DNA from: Eubacterium sp.
GTDB lineage: Bacteria; Bacillota; Clostridia; Lachnospirales; Lachnospiraceae
Direction: 5' to 3'
DNA: 48,155 nt
Assembly: GCA_022791495.1 (NCBI GenBank)
Contig: JAAVZE010000099.1
Coordinates: 1-48,155, forward strand
Shown here: positions 17,159 through 25,601 of the stretch, piece after piece
How positions within the stretch are numbered: the first letter of the stretch is position 1
How the letters are laid out: every line of letters starts with the position of its first letter
Program-made: the position numbers and the translations under genes
Notes under the pieces: generated by a model
What the model saw: the letters and a program-made list of their open reading frames with translations, nothing else
Database searches by the model: none
Told to the model about the DNA's origin: nothing

Positions 17159-18625
17159 GTGAAAAAGATTTTTTGGAGAGTGGGGATTTATTTTGCCTTG
17201 GCGCTTGTCATCATGACTGCTGTGACAGGACTTGCCTTTACCAGATTTAACCGCAGAAATATCATGAATGTGTACAAGGGCGAACTTAAGAGTATGGCGC
17301 GCAGTATCTCAGAACAGGTGACAGAAGCAATGGTGGACAACAACAGCGAAGATTTTTCGACGTATTTGAGTGCACTCAAAGATTTTGGTGAGCTGAGGGA
17401 TACGGATATCTGGATCTTGGCCAATCCGTCGGCGGAGGAGCCTCTGGGTGAAGCTTATACCAATGTGAATGTAAGCAGCATTAACGTTCAGGAAGAAAAC
17501 ACCAGAGCTATGATCAATGCTGCTTTTCAGGGAAAGACGAAGAGTTATAGTGGCTATGACAGCATTTATGATAAAGATATGATGCATCTTGCTACCCCGG
17601 TCAAAAATGCAAAGGGTGACAATGTAGGGGTTGTCATGGTCAATGGAGAGATGGATTACCGGGAGAATTCAGTGTCACAGTATCAGCATTACATGTTCCT
17701 CAGCGTTATTATCGCATTGTTCATATCCCTGGTGATCGCCGCCTTTTTCTCCCGGCAGCTGGTGAGACCTATCATACGCATCAAGGAGATTGCACTGCGG
17801 ATGGCGGCAGGTGAGTATGCCCAGCGCACACAGATTCGTCGAAGGGACGAGCTGGGCAGGCTGGCGGACAGCATGGATATCTTATCCCGGAAGCTGGTGG
17901 AGGCAGAAGATTTTCGGAACCAGCTGGAACAGAGCAGAAGAGACTTTTTTTCCAATGTGTCCCACGAGCTGAGAACGCCTATTACGGTTGTCAAAGGTTA
18001 TGCGGAGACGCTGGTGGACGGTTATGTGGAGGATGAGGAAAAACAGAAGGATTATTTTGAACGGATCATTAAAGAATGTGCGGGCATGGAACGTCTGGTA
18101 TCGGATCTTCTCATCCTTTCCAAGATGGAAAATCCGGATTTTCAACTGGATTACGAGCTACTGAATGTGATCGCAGTGATGCAGGATGCCATGAGGAGCA
18201 TGCGGGTTCTCATGGGAGAAAAACGGATTGTGGGCGAGCTGGAATATGAGGATGAGTGTTCATTGATCAGTGGTGATTATGACCGGATCCGTCAGTTGTT
18301 TCTTATACTTTTGCAGAACGCTGTCAAATATGCGGATGAAGACACGAAGATCCAGGTCAATATCAGGAAAAAAGAACAGAAGATACTGGTATCTGTAGAA
18401 GATACGGGGATCGCAGTGCCAAAGGAAGAATGGGAGAATATATTTGAAAAATTTTACCGGGGCAGTGACCACGGGAACAAGGACGGTTCCGGGCTCGGAC
18501 TTATGGTGGCAAAACAGATCACCCAACGCCATTCAGGGAAAATATGGGTTGCCAGCGACGAAAAAAGCATCACCTGCTTTTACGTGGAACTTCCAGAGGC
18601 CACGGAGGATATGGAAAATCTTTAA
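17159..18625 (+). CDS. Membrane sensor histidine kinase
   Basis: A 488-residue kinase. One membrane segment lies at about 8-26, an extracytoplasmic sensor of about 150 residues follows, and a second membrane segment is at about 178-200. Then come a HAMP linker, a HisKA domain with His269 (SNVSHELRTP), and the ATPase domain with LLQNAVKYAD (N box), EDTGIAVP (G1, with Ala where Gly is usual) and GSGLGLMVAK (G2). The start is GTG at 17159, with GAGG about 7 bases upstream. It should phosphorylate the regulator encoded just before it. The signal is unknown. Confidence 0.92.
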   Translation: MKKIFWRVGIYFALALVIMTAVTGLAFTRFNRRNIMNVYKGELKSMARSISEQVTEAMVDNNSEDFSTYLSALKDFGELRDTDIWILANPSAEEPLGEAYTNVNVSSINVQEENTRAMINAAFQGKTKSYSGYDSIYDKDMMHLATPVKNAKGDNVGVVMVNGEMDYRENSVSQYQHYMFLSVIIALFISLVIAAFFSRQLVRPIIRIKEIALRMAAGEYAQRTQIRRRDELGRLADSMDILSRKLVEAEDFRNQLEQSRRDFFSNVSHELRTPITVVKGYAETLVDGYVEDEEKQKDYFERIIKECAGMERLVSDLLILSKMENPDFQLDYELLNVIAVMQDAMRSMRVLMGEKRIVGELEYEDECSLISGDYDRIRQLFLILLQNAVKYADEDTKIQVNIRKKEQKILVSVEDTGIAVPKEEWENIFEKFYRGSDHGNKDGSGLGLMVAKQITQRHSGKIWVASDEKSITCFYVELPEATEDMENL

Positions 18626-18644
18626 GATGGTAATTTTATCAGAC

Positions 18645-18673
18645 TGGACAATACGGTTCATTTATGTTATGAT
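18645..18673 (+). promoter_or_regulatory. Promoter of the [FeFe] hydrogenase gene
   Basis: TGGACA (18645-18650) and TATGAT (18668-18673) are separated by 17 bp, each one mismatch from consensus. The -10 box overlaps the first bases of the palindromic repeat at 18670-18707, so the repeat may supply part of the promoter. Confidence 0.6.
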
Positions 18674-18707
18674 GTTGGGGTCAAAAAGTGTTTTGTCCCT
18701 AGCATCA
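18670..18707. repeat. Short palindromic repeat, relative of the 832-1039 element
   Basis: TGATGTTGGGGTCAAAA and TTTTGTCCCTAGCATCA pair at 14 of 17 positions around a 4-base loop. The left arm matches the left end of the larger element near pth over ATGATGTTGGGGTCA. It would form a hairpin at the very 5' end of the hydrogenase mRNA. There is no T-run, so it is not an ordinary terminator. Confidence 0.6.
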
Positions 18708-18760
18708 TGTTATTCTAAGACCAGCTATGAATATTATTTATAAATAAAGGAGAGAACGTT

Positions 18761-20266
18761 ATGAGAGGTATTGAAACCCCGATCACTAAATTACGAAGAC
18801 AGGTTTTTACAGAGGTTGCCAGGGTAGCCTTTGAATCAGACAATATCAACGACGATATTGAGGCGATACCTTATAAAATAACACCTTCCGATGTGCCGCT
18901 GTACCGTGACAGTATTTACCGTGAGCGTGCCATCGCCGGAGAGCGTGTGCGGCTTGCCATGGGTATGTCTCTTCGCCCGGAGAGCCAGCCGGTACATATA
19001 ACCAGTGGGTTGAATGAAAGTAATATTTCCGATAAATATTATGAGCCGCCGTTGATGCAGGTGATTCCTTCGGCCTGTGCCATGTGCGAAGATAATGTAT
19101 ACGAGGTTTCGGACCAGTGCCGCGGATGTGTGGCACATCCCTGTCAGGAAGTTTGCCCAAAGGACGCCATCAGTATGGTGAATGGGCGCTCCGTCATTGA
19201 CAAGGATAAGTGTGTCAAATGTGGAAAATGTAAGGCGATCTGTCCCTATGATGCCATTGCCAAGAAACAGCGTCCATGTGCAGCAGCCTGTGGCGTGCGT
19301 GCCATCGACAGCGATGAGCACGGACGTGCCAGAATCAACGACAAGATCTGTGTCAAATGCGGACAGTGTATGGTGAGCTGCCCCTTTGGCGCAATTGCAG
19401 ATAAATCCCAGATCTTTCAGCTTGCCCAGGCGCTGAAGAAAGGGGATGAGGTTATTGTGGAGCTCGCCCCGGCAGTGATCGGGCAGTTTGGTACCGATGT
19501 ACGTCTCTGGAAGATCAAATCAGCGCTGAAAGAGATCGGTTTTGCCGAGGTATACGAGGTGGCACTGGGAGCGGATATAGGAGCGATCACAGAGGCAAGA
19601 CATTATGTGCATGAGGTAAAGACCGGCAAACTGCCATTCCTTCTGACATCCTGTTGTCCGGCGTGGTCGGTACTTGCCAAGAGAACTCTGCCAGAGGAGA
19701 TGGTGGAAGCAGTGTCCAGTGCCCTCACTCCGATGGTAGCTACCGCGCGTTCCATCAAACAGAAACATCCGAATTCACGAGTGGTATTTGTGGGTCCCTG
19801 TGCGGCCAAGAAGCTGGAGGCTTCCCGTGAGGGAGTGCGGAGTGATGTGGATTTTGTCATCACCTTTGAAGAGCTGGCTGCGATCTTTGAGGCAAAGGGC
19901 ATCGACATGGAGACCTATGAGGCGGAAGAGCCGATCCATGATGCTACCGGGGCCGGTCGTGGTTATGCTGTTGCCGGCGGTGTTGCCAATGCCATCGAGG
20001 AGTGTATCAATGAATACTATCCAGGGACAGAAGTGCTCATCGAGCATGTCGAGGGACTCAGTGAGTGCCAGAAGATGCTGCTTATGGCAAAGGCAGGAAA
20101 GAAGGATGGTTGTCTGATCGAGGGCATGGGATGTCCGGGTGGCTGTGTCGCAGGAGCGGGAACGAATATCCCTGTGGCGAGAGGAGCCCAGGCAGTGCGT
20201 AAGTTTGTGAAGGATTCCACTAAATCCCTGCCTCCGAAAGAGTATTCTGAGATCGAATTACCGTAA
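18761..20266 (+). CDS. [FeFe] hydrogenase, monomeric ferredoxin-type (group B-like)
   Basis: A 501-residue enzyme that reduces protons or oxidises H2. The N-terminal region (about 95-215) holds Cys-rich motifs for several [4Fe-4S] clusters (CRGCVAHPCQEVCP, CVKCGKCKAICP, CVKCGQCMVSCP). All three H-cluster motifs are intact: TSCCPAW with Cys298/Cys299, GPCAAKK with Cys347, and GMGCPGGC with Cys458/Cys462. The N-terminal layout resembles group B enzymes rather than the classical Clostridium type; this assignment is from memory of the family. No maturation genes (hydE/F/G) lie in the window. The ATG follows AAAGGAGAG. A terminator follows, so the gene is probably monocistronic. Confidence 0.9.
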   Translation: MRGIETPITKLRRQVFTEVARVAFESDNINDDIEAIPYKITPSDVPLYRDSIYRERAIAGERVRLAMGMSLRPESQPVHITSGLNESNISDKYYEPPLMQVIPSACAMCEDNVYEVSDQCRGCVAHPCQEVCPKDAISMVNGRSVIDKDKCVKCGKCKAICPYDAIAKKQRPCAAACGVRAIDSDEHGRARINDKICVKCGQCMVSCPFGAIADKSQIFQLAQALKKGDEVIVELAPAVIGQFGTDVRLWKIKSALKEIGFAEVYEVALGADIGAITEARHYVHEVKTGKLPFLLTSCCPAWSVLAKRTLPEEMVEAVSSALTPMVATARSIKQKHPNSRVVFVGPCAAKKLEASREGVRSDVDFVITFEELAAIFEAKGIDMETYEAEEPIHDATGAGRGYAVAGGVANAIEECINEYYPGTEVLIEHVEGLSECQKMLLMAKAGKKDGCLIEGMGCPGGCVAGAGTNIPVARGAQAVRKFVKDSTKSLPPKEYSEIELP

Positions 20267-20315
20267 TACACATATGGTAATTTCAAATTAGGATTACGGA
20301 GTTTGAAAAATGTAC

Positions 20316-20360
20316 AGAACCCCAAAAATGGCGTCAACACGTTGTTTATGGGGTTCTTTT
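20316..20360 (+). terminator. Terminator after the hydrogenase gene
   Basis: AGAACCCCA (20316-20324) pairs perfectly with TGGGGTTCT (20349-20357), and the T-run continues to 20360. Confidence 0.8.
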
Positions 20361-20470
20361 CAGCAAAAGACATAGCAGGGAAGTGAACAGCATTCCATCG
20401 AGCTGGGATGAATTACAGGGAGCGGAAAGGAAATGATAGACAAAATCAGAAGTTGTAGAGGTAAACAGGC

Positions 20471-21001
20471 TTGAGAAAAATAAATCTATTTATAGCAATG
20501 TCCCTAGATGGTTATATTGCGGATAATAATGGTGGTGTTGAATGGCTGCATGGACAAGGTAATGATGATGAAAATATCGATGTGTATTCTGAATTTATAA
20601 AAGATATCGACACAATTCTGATGGGTTGGAACACATATCATCAGATCGTTACGGAACTTTCACCTACAGAATGGATATATGGAAATTTAACAACTTATGT
20701 AATTACACATAACAAATGTGATTCTTCTGAACAGATTCGGTTTACAAATGAAAATCCTGCTAATTTATTAAAGAAGCTAAAGGTTGAGACGGGAAAGGGG
20801 ATTTGGATTTGTGGGGGTGCAAACCTTATTCAGCAGTTAATCCCTGAGAATTTAATTGATAAATACTATATCTCGGTGATTCCAACGATTTTGGGAAAGG
20901 GTATTCGACTTTTTGAAAATGCAGAAGATGAAATAAAACTGAAATTATGTAAAACACAAACCTATAATGGAATAACTGATTTGGTTTATGTGCATAGATA
21001 A
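20471..21001 (+). CDS. Dihydrofolate-reductase-family (RibD C-terminal-like) protein
   Basis: A 176-residue protein of the RibD_C/DHFR-like superfamily: MRKINLFIAMSLDGYIAD at the start, LMGWNTY, GKGIWICGGANL (nucleotide-binding loop) and a DLVYVHR end. Members bind NAD(P)H, but the substrate here is unknown; it is not a bona fide folA. The start is TTG at 20471, with AGAGG nine bases upstream. The gene is visibly more AT-rich than its neighbours and opens a patch of broken genes, suggesting acquired DNA. It looks intact. Confidence 0.78.
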   Translation: MRKINLFIAMSLDGYIADNNGGVEWLHGQGNDDENIDVYSEFIKDIDTILMGWNTYHQIVTELSPTEWIYGNLTTYVITHNKCDSSEQIRFTNENPANLLKKLKVETGKGIWICGGANLIQQLIPENLIDKYYISVIPTILGKGIRLFENAEDEIKLKLCKTQTYNGITDLVYVHR

Positions 21002-21142
21002 ATTTCCAGCAAAGAAGAGCGTATTGCCACAGCCAGACAAAAGACCGAGGGGCAAGATGACAGCCTCTCGGAAATTCACATTTACACTTTCGGTTCCCGA
21101 TTTTATGTTTTTGGCAAAAACACAAAGGAGTTATTTTATCTA
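21002..21142 (+). pseudogene. 3' fragment of an unidentified gene
   Basis: Directly after the DHFR-like stop codon the same frame stays open for about 46 codons to a stop near 21142. The peptide has a protein-like composition (EERIATARQKTEGQDD, then a Tyr/Phe-rich end KNTKELFYL) but no start codon or ribosome binding site. It looks like the tail of a larger gene left by a deletion or recombination. I do not recognise the family. Confidence 0.35.
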
Positions 21143-21496
21143 TAATCTGGTATCCCCAACTGTTGTGCCCAGTCCAATTTGCCCAGTAAATGTGTATGTG
21201 CACAAATGAGATAATCCGTATTGAATTCTTTTAGCCATTCTTTTGTTTTCAATACCTTGAGTAATTATATGCCTTTGCTTCAGCATATAATCCTCTCTAT
21301 TTCCTCTGAGGAAAAGACAATTATGTTTTGACTTGAAATCATACAAATAATCTAGAGTTTCTCGTGTGTATGGCGTATCTGAAACATAATCTCCAAGAAA
21401 TAAATATTCATTGCAGAAAATTGATTCCATGTATGCAGTGCAAGCTTTAAGTGCAATAATATTACTGTGTATATCTGATATAATACCAATTTTCAT
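21140..21496 (-). pseudogene. Truncated calcineurin-like metallophosphoesterase
   Basis: 118 codons encode only the N-terminal half of a metallophosphoesterase: MKIGIISDIHSN (first metal motif DxH), LFLGDYVSD (GDxxD-like) and LRGNRE (GNxE). The later His motifs (GHxH) are missing; full-length relatives are about 230-250 residues. The reading frame ends just where the preceding gene fragment ends (about 21140), a likely deletion junction. A good AGGAGG site lies before the ATG at 21496, so a short protein may still be made, but it should not be an active phosphoesterase. Confidence 0.6.
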
Positions 21497-21618
21497 ATTG
21501 AACCTCCTTGCTATTGTTCATTATGTATACACAATTTATCACAATTTCTGATTATCCTCTGTAACTACCAGTACCCACATTTAAATATCATTCTTTATGA
21601 AGATGGGAATATTGTACA

Positions 21619-21843
21619 TTAGGAAAAGCCCTGGCGAAGAGGTTGCATTTTCATTTTATAGATAATGAGGATTTGTATTTTCCTAAGACAGATTCCCATT
21701 ATATCTATGCTTCTCCACGAACTCGTGAAGAGGTGGAAAACTTGTTTTTGAGTGAGATAAGGGCATATGAAAACTTTGTTTTGCCTCTGTGCAAAAAACA
21801 TGTTGAAAAAATTTCTTATTACCCATATAATATAAATAAGTAA
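21619..21843 (+). pseudogene. Remnant of a P-loop nucleotide kinase-like ATPase
   Basis: From 21619 the frame reads LGKALAKRLHFHFIDNEDLYFPKT and on to about LSEIRAYENFV. It resembles the segment just after the P-loop in small shikimate-kinase-like ATPases. The P-loop itself (GxxGxGKST) is not recoverable upstream. Near 21780 the frame shifts: inserting one T would restore FVFASVQK, but as it stands the frame runs to an unrelated Lys/Tyr-rich end. So both ends are broken. The ATG at 21643 has no good ribosome binding site. Confidence 0.45.
21803..21831 (+). promoter_or_regulatory. Promoter of the O-antigen-ligase-like gene
   Basis: TTGAAA (21803-21808), a 17-bp spacer and TATAAT (21826-21831) form a near-perfect sigma-A promoter lying in the end of the kinase remnant. 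It would give a leader of about 130 nt for the gene at 21968. Confidence 0.72.
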
Positions 21844-21869
21844 TTGAGCTGCGAATGAGATAAATAATA

Positions 21870-21924
21870 AGAAGGGCTGTTTTGTAGTGTACACGATCAC
21901 ACCGGCAGACCCTTCTTTTCTCTT
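21870..21924 (+). terminator. Terminator-like hairpin in the leader (possible attenuator)
   Basis: AGAAGGGCTG (21870-21879) pairs with CAG-A-CCCTTCT (21906-21916), one base bulged, and TTTCTCTT follows. It lies between a strong promoter and the gene it should drive, so it may attenuate transcription. Alternatively it is part of a repeat with the GC-rich CTTCGGGGAGGGTGTCGG that follows. Confidence 0.4.
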
Positions 21925-21967
21925 CGGGGAGGGTGTCGGTGGAGGATTCAAAGGAAATGAGGTATCT

Positions 21968-23803
21968 ATGAAAAAACAAGATAAGAATTGGATAGGGGCA
22001 TTCTTGATCGTATTGGTAGTGGCATTTGTCCCACTGATTGTATCTGCCAAAAAATACAGTGTCGGACTAAGTGACCAGTTATGGTTTTCCAGCGCAGATA
22101 CATCCTATGATTTTTTTCTATACTGGAAAGGACAGGCGTTGCTGCTTTTATGTGGCCTACTGTCTCTCTATGCGGCGTTAAAGATGACAATCCAAAAGAA
22201 AGACGCAATGGTGTCCATGGACAACCGGTATATGATACCGCTGGGTGTCTATTTTCTCATGTGTCTTTTGTCGACTCTCCTGTCCCAGCACAGAAGGATG
22301 GCGGTCTGGGGCGGCTATGAACAGTGGGAGGGAATGTTGACGCTGGGAGCCTACGTGGTGATCCTGTTCTTTTCCTGTTATCTGATTCAGGGGCAGACGG
22401 AGATCCGCATCGTCATGTATGGTCTGCTGGCGGGTGTATTTATTCTGTCCCTGCTGGGGGCAAGACAGTTTCTTGGCCATGATTTTTTCCGTACCACGGC
22501 GGGAAAGGCCGCGATGAATTTTATGAGCGATGAGAAGCTGAATTTCACCTTTAATTTTGCTCCCGGACGGGTATATGCCACACTGTACAATCCGAATTAT
22601 GTAGGATCCTATGTGGTCCTTATGCTTCCGGTGATCCTTTCCATGATTTCCATCCGTAAAAGGATCGATACAGTCCTTAGGAGCATTGTGGCGGCTGCCA
22701 CGGCAGTTTTTCTCATTATGATGCTCTTTGGTTCGGAATCTGTCACAGGCTTTATAGGACTTGGGGCTGTGCTTGCACTTTTTGCCATACTGATGATCAC
22801 CAACATAAAAAAACATCCTAAGATTTTTGCTTCCCTGGCGGCTGTGTGTATTCTCGCTGTGACAGGGGCTGTGTTTTATAACAGATCCATGTTTGAGTAT
22901 GGCTGGAATAAGATCATGAATCCCACACCGAATCATTTTGTGGTGAAAAGCATGGTTTCCCATGGGGGAGCTCTGGAGATCTGCACCGCAGAAGACGATC
23001 TGCTCCGTCTGGCAGTGGATGTAAAGGATGGTGCCTATACATATGAAGCAAAGGATGTGAAGGGCAGTCCAGTGGAGGTATCCAAAGATAAGGAAGGCAG
23101 GTCTGTGAAGTTTCTGGATCAGAGGTTCGAGAAAATACAGATTCAGGAGACAAGCGTAGAAACAGAGGGGGAGAAACAGGAGGCTTTTGTGGTCAACACC
23201 CCCTCTGTGGGAAAATCCTACACCGTTGTAATGGAGACAGCCAGTTACCAAAACGGACTGAGCCAGAAAATTTACCAGATCTATAATCCCTTTAAAAAAC
23301 TTGACGGGTTGCGGGAGATACCGGCTGTGGGCTTTGAGGACAAAATGCATTTTGCCAGCCGCCGCGGCTATATCTGGTCCCGGACGTTTCCGCTTTTACC
23401 AAAGCATCTGCTACTTGGCTCCGGGCCGAATACTTTTGTGTATGAGTTCCCCAACGACGATTATGTGGGAATGAAAAATGTGGGTTATGACGGCTCCACA
23501 GTGACCAAACCCCACAATATGTTTATGCAGATATTTGTACAGACAGGGCTCATCTCCCTGCTGGCATTTTTAGCCCTATATGGGTTCTACTTCGCAGAGT
23601 GTATGAAACTATACTGGAAAAGGACCGAATATGGCTGGCTGGAGCGGTTTGGAACCGGACTCTGCCTGGGGACTTTTGGATATCTGGTGACGGGGCTTGC
23701 CAACGATTCCACGGTAGCAGTGGCACCTCTGTACTGGTGTCTTTTGGGAGCAGGGATCGCAGTGAACCGCCGGGTGGCAAAGGAGGAAGATCATTTTGAA
23801 TAA
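21968..23803 (+). CDS. O-antigen ligase/polymerase-like membrane protein
   Basis: A 611-residue polytopic membrane protein. About ten hydrophobic segments surround features of the Wzy_C/O-antigen ligase superfamily: YNPNYVGSYVVLMLPV in the central helices and, near the C-terminus, LLLGSGPNTFVYEFPN then TKPHNMFMQIFVQTGL. Between about 315 and 460 lies a soluble, probably extracytoplasmic insert rich in charged residues. The family joins or polymerises surface glycans on lipid carriers; the substrate here is unknown and no glycan cluster is nearby. The start at 21968 replaces an in-frame upstream ATG lying in the leader hairpin. It overlaps the next gene by 8 bp. Confidence 0.72.
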   Translation: MKKQDKNWIGAFLIVLVVAFVPLIVSAKKYSVGLSDQLWFSSADTSYDFFLYWKGQALLLLCGLLSLYAALKMTIQKKDAMVSMDNRYMIPLGVYFLMCLLSTLLSQHRRMAVWGGYEQWEGMLTLGAYVVILFFSCYLIQGQTEIRIVMYGLLAGVFILSLLGARQFLGHDFFRTTAGKAAMNFMSDEKLNFTFNFAPGRVYATLYNPNYVGSYVVLMLPVILSMISIRKRIDTVLRSIVAAATAVFLIMMLFGSESVTGFIGLGAVLALFAILMITNIKKHPKIFASLAAVCILAVTGAVFYNRSMFEYGWNKIMNPTPNHFVVKSMVSHGGALEICTAEDDLLRLAVDVKDGAYTYEAKDVKGSPVEVSKDKEGRSVKFLDQRFEKIQIQETSVETEGEKQEAFVVNTPSVGKSYTVVMETASYQNGLSQKIYQIYNPFKKLDGLREIPAVGFEDKMHFASRRGYIWSRTFPLLPKHLLLGSGPNTFVYEFPNDDYVGMKNVGYDGSTVTKPHNMFMQIFVQTGLISLLAFLALYGFYFAECMKLYWKRTEYGWLERFGTGLCLGTFGYLVTGLANDSTVAVAPLYWCLLGAGIAVNRRVAKEEDHFE

Positions 23804-25580
23804 GAAGATTCTATTAACAGCCATCAATGCAAAGTATATCCATTCCAATCTGGCAGTGTATTCCCTACGGGCAAATGCGGGAAAATATGCAGCACAGGTG
23901 GAGCTGGCGGAGTTTACCATTAACCACCGGAGGGAAGAGATCCTGCAGGGAATCTTTCGGGAGAAGCCGGATATGGTGGGATTTTCCTGCTATATCTGGA
24001 ATATAGAGTATGTGCTGGATGTGGCGGAAAATTTGAAAAAAATTTTGCCGGAGGTGAAGATCCTGCTGGGAGGTCCGGAGGTATCCTATGATGCCGTTCA
24101 AAGACTGGAACAGCATGAATATGTGGACATGATCATTGCCGGAGAGGGAGAGAAGACCTTTCGGGAGCTTCTGGAATGGTATTGTGAGGGGAGACCTCAC
24201 AAGGAGTTGGAGAATATCTGCGGGCTCTGTTACCGGGATAAATCAGGAGAGATTTATATGACACCGGCGAGAGAGCCTGCCAGGATGGACGAGCTTAGTT
24301 TTCCCTACTGGGATCTGGAAGATATGGAAAACCGTATTATATATTATGAGACGATCCGGGGCTGCCCATTTTCCTGTAGTTATTGTCTTTCTTCCGTGGA
24401 AAAAAGCGTGCGGCTGCGAAGCCTTTCCCTGGTCTTTGAAGAGCTGGATTTTTTCCTGAAACATCATGTGAAGCAGGTCAAATTTGTAGACCGCACCTTT
24501 AACTGCAATCATGAACATGCCTATGAGATCTGGAAATATATCCAGGAACATGATAATGGGGTGACAAATTTTCATTTTGAGATCGGTGGAGACCTTCTGC
24601 GGAAGGAAGATTTTGAACTGTTTCAAACCTTCCGGCCAGGGCTCGTCCAGTTTGAGATCGGTGTTCAGTCCACGAACCCAGAGACGGTGCGGGCGATTCG
24701 CCGCAGGGCAGATCTGGGGCAGATCCGGGAAAATGTACGGAAAGTTAAGGAAACGGGTAATATCCATCAGCATCTGGACCTCATCGCCGGACTTCCTTAT
24801 GAGGATTATAAATCTTTTCACCGTTCCTTTCTCGATGTATATGCCATGAAGCCGGACCAACTGCAGCTTGGTTTTTTGAAGGTCTTAAAAGGATCCTATA
24901 TGGATGAGGCAAAGGAAAAGTATGAGGTGGTTTACGGGAACCGTCCGCCTTATGAAGTTCTGTCTACACGGTGGCTGCCTTATGAGGACGTGATGCGTCT
25001 CAAAGGGGTGGAAGAGATGGTGGAGGTATATTACAATAGTTTTCAGTTTCCGGCATCGATGGCACTGTTGGAGTGCTGTACCGGGGATGCCTTCCGGATG
25101 TATGAGGGACTGGGAGAATTTTATGAGAAAAAAGGATATTTGGGAAGAAAACACAGCCGGGTTTCCCGCTACGAGATTTTATGGGAATATGCAAACAGCC
25201 TGTATGAAGATCTGGAGGAAGAGTTTCGTCAGGCACTGACCTATGATCTTTATCTTCGGGATTACATAAAAAATCCCCCTTCCTTTGTGAGGCCGAGGGA
25301 TCGTGAATATCTTGCCTGGGTGAGAAAATTTCTGGATGGGGAAGCAGAAAATCCCCGGATTCTTTCCGGCTATGACGGGTTTGTGACAAAACAATTGTTT
25401 AATATGGTATATATTGGCCAATTTACCCTGGATATTCAGGCACTGCTGGCAGAACAGAAGATCGACAAAAATGATCCCTGCTCTCTTGTTTTTGACTACC
25501 GGCAGAGAGATCCGCTGAATCACAGTGCCAGAGTGACACGGGTCAGGCAGGCGGGGGCAGATGGGTACCACCGGGTGTAA
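23796..25580 (+). CDS. B12-binding-domain radical SAM protein (DUF4080)
   Basis: A 594-residue radical SAM enzyme. The N-terminal part (about 1-140) resembles a B12-binding fold (LLGGPEVSYD, IIAGEGEKTF). The radical SAM core carries the cluster motif CPFSCSYC with Cys190, Cys194 and Cys197. EIGGDL and QFEIGVQSTN follow in the usual order, as in MiaB/oxygen-independent coproporphyrinogen oxidase relatives. The long C-terminal region fits DUF4080. The reaction is not known. The start is TTG at 23796, eight bases inside the previous gene, with AGGAGGAAGA ideally placed; the two are translationally coupled. Confidence 0.85.
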   Translation: MNKKILLTAINAKYIHSNLAVYSLRANAGKYAAQVELAEFTINHRREEILQGIFREKPDMVGFSCYIWNIEYVLDVAENLKKILPEVKILLGGPEVSYDAVQRLEQHEYVDMIIAGEGEKTFRELLEWYCEGRPHKELENICGLCYRDKSGEIYMTPAREPARMDELSFPYWDLEDMENRIIYYETIRGCPFSCSYCLSSVEKSVRLRSLSLVFEELDFFLKHHVKQVKFVDRTFNCNHEHAYEIWKYIQEHDNGVTNFHFEIGGDLLRKEDFELFQTFRPGLVQFEIGVQSTNPETVRAIRRRADLGQIRENVRKVKETGNIHQHLDLIAGLPYEDYKSFHRSFLDVYAMKPDQLQLGFLKVLKGSYMDEAKEKYEVVYGNRPPYEVLSTRWLPYEDVMRLKGVEEMVEVYYNSFQFPASMALLECCTGDAFRMYEGLGEFYEKKGYLGRKHSRVSRYEILWEYANSLYEDLEEEFRQALTYDLYLRDYIKNPPSFVRPRDREYLAWVRKFLDGEAENPRILSGYDGFVTKQLFNMVYIGQFTLDIQALLAEQKIDKNDPCSLVFDYRQRDPLNHSARVTRVRQAGADGYHRV

Positions 25581-25601
25581 CGTAAATAAACTTAGTATTC
25601 A

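Noticed and set aside
20434-20475. Short leader ORF before the DHFR-like gene (MIDKIRSCRGKQA)
   Set aside because: It has a good ribosome binding site but only 13 codons, and no attenuator structure accompanies it.
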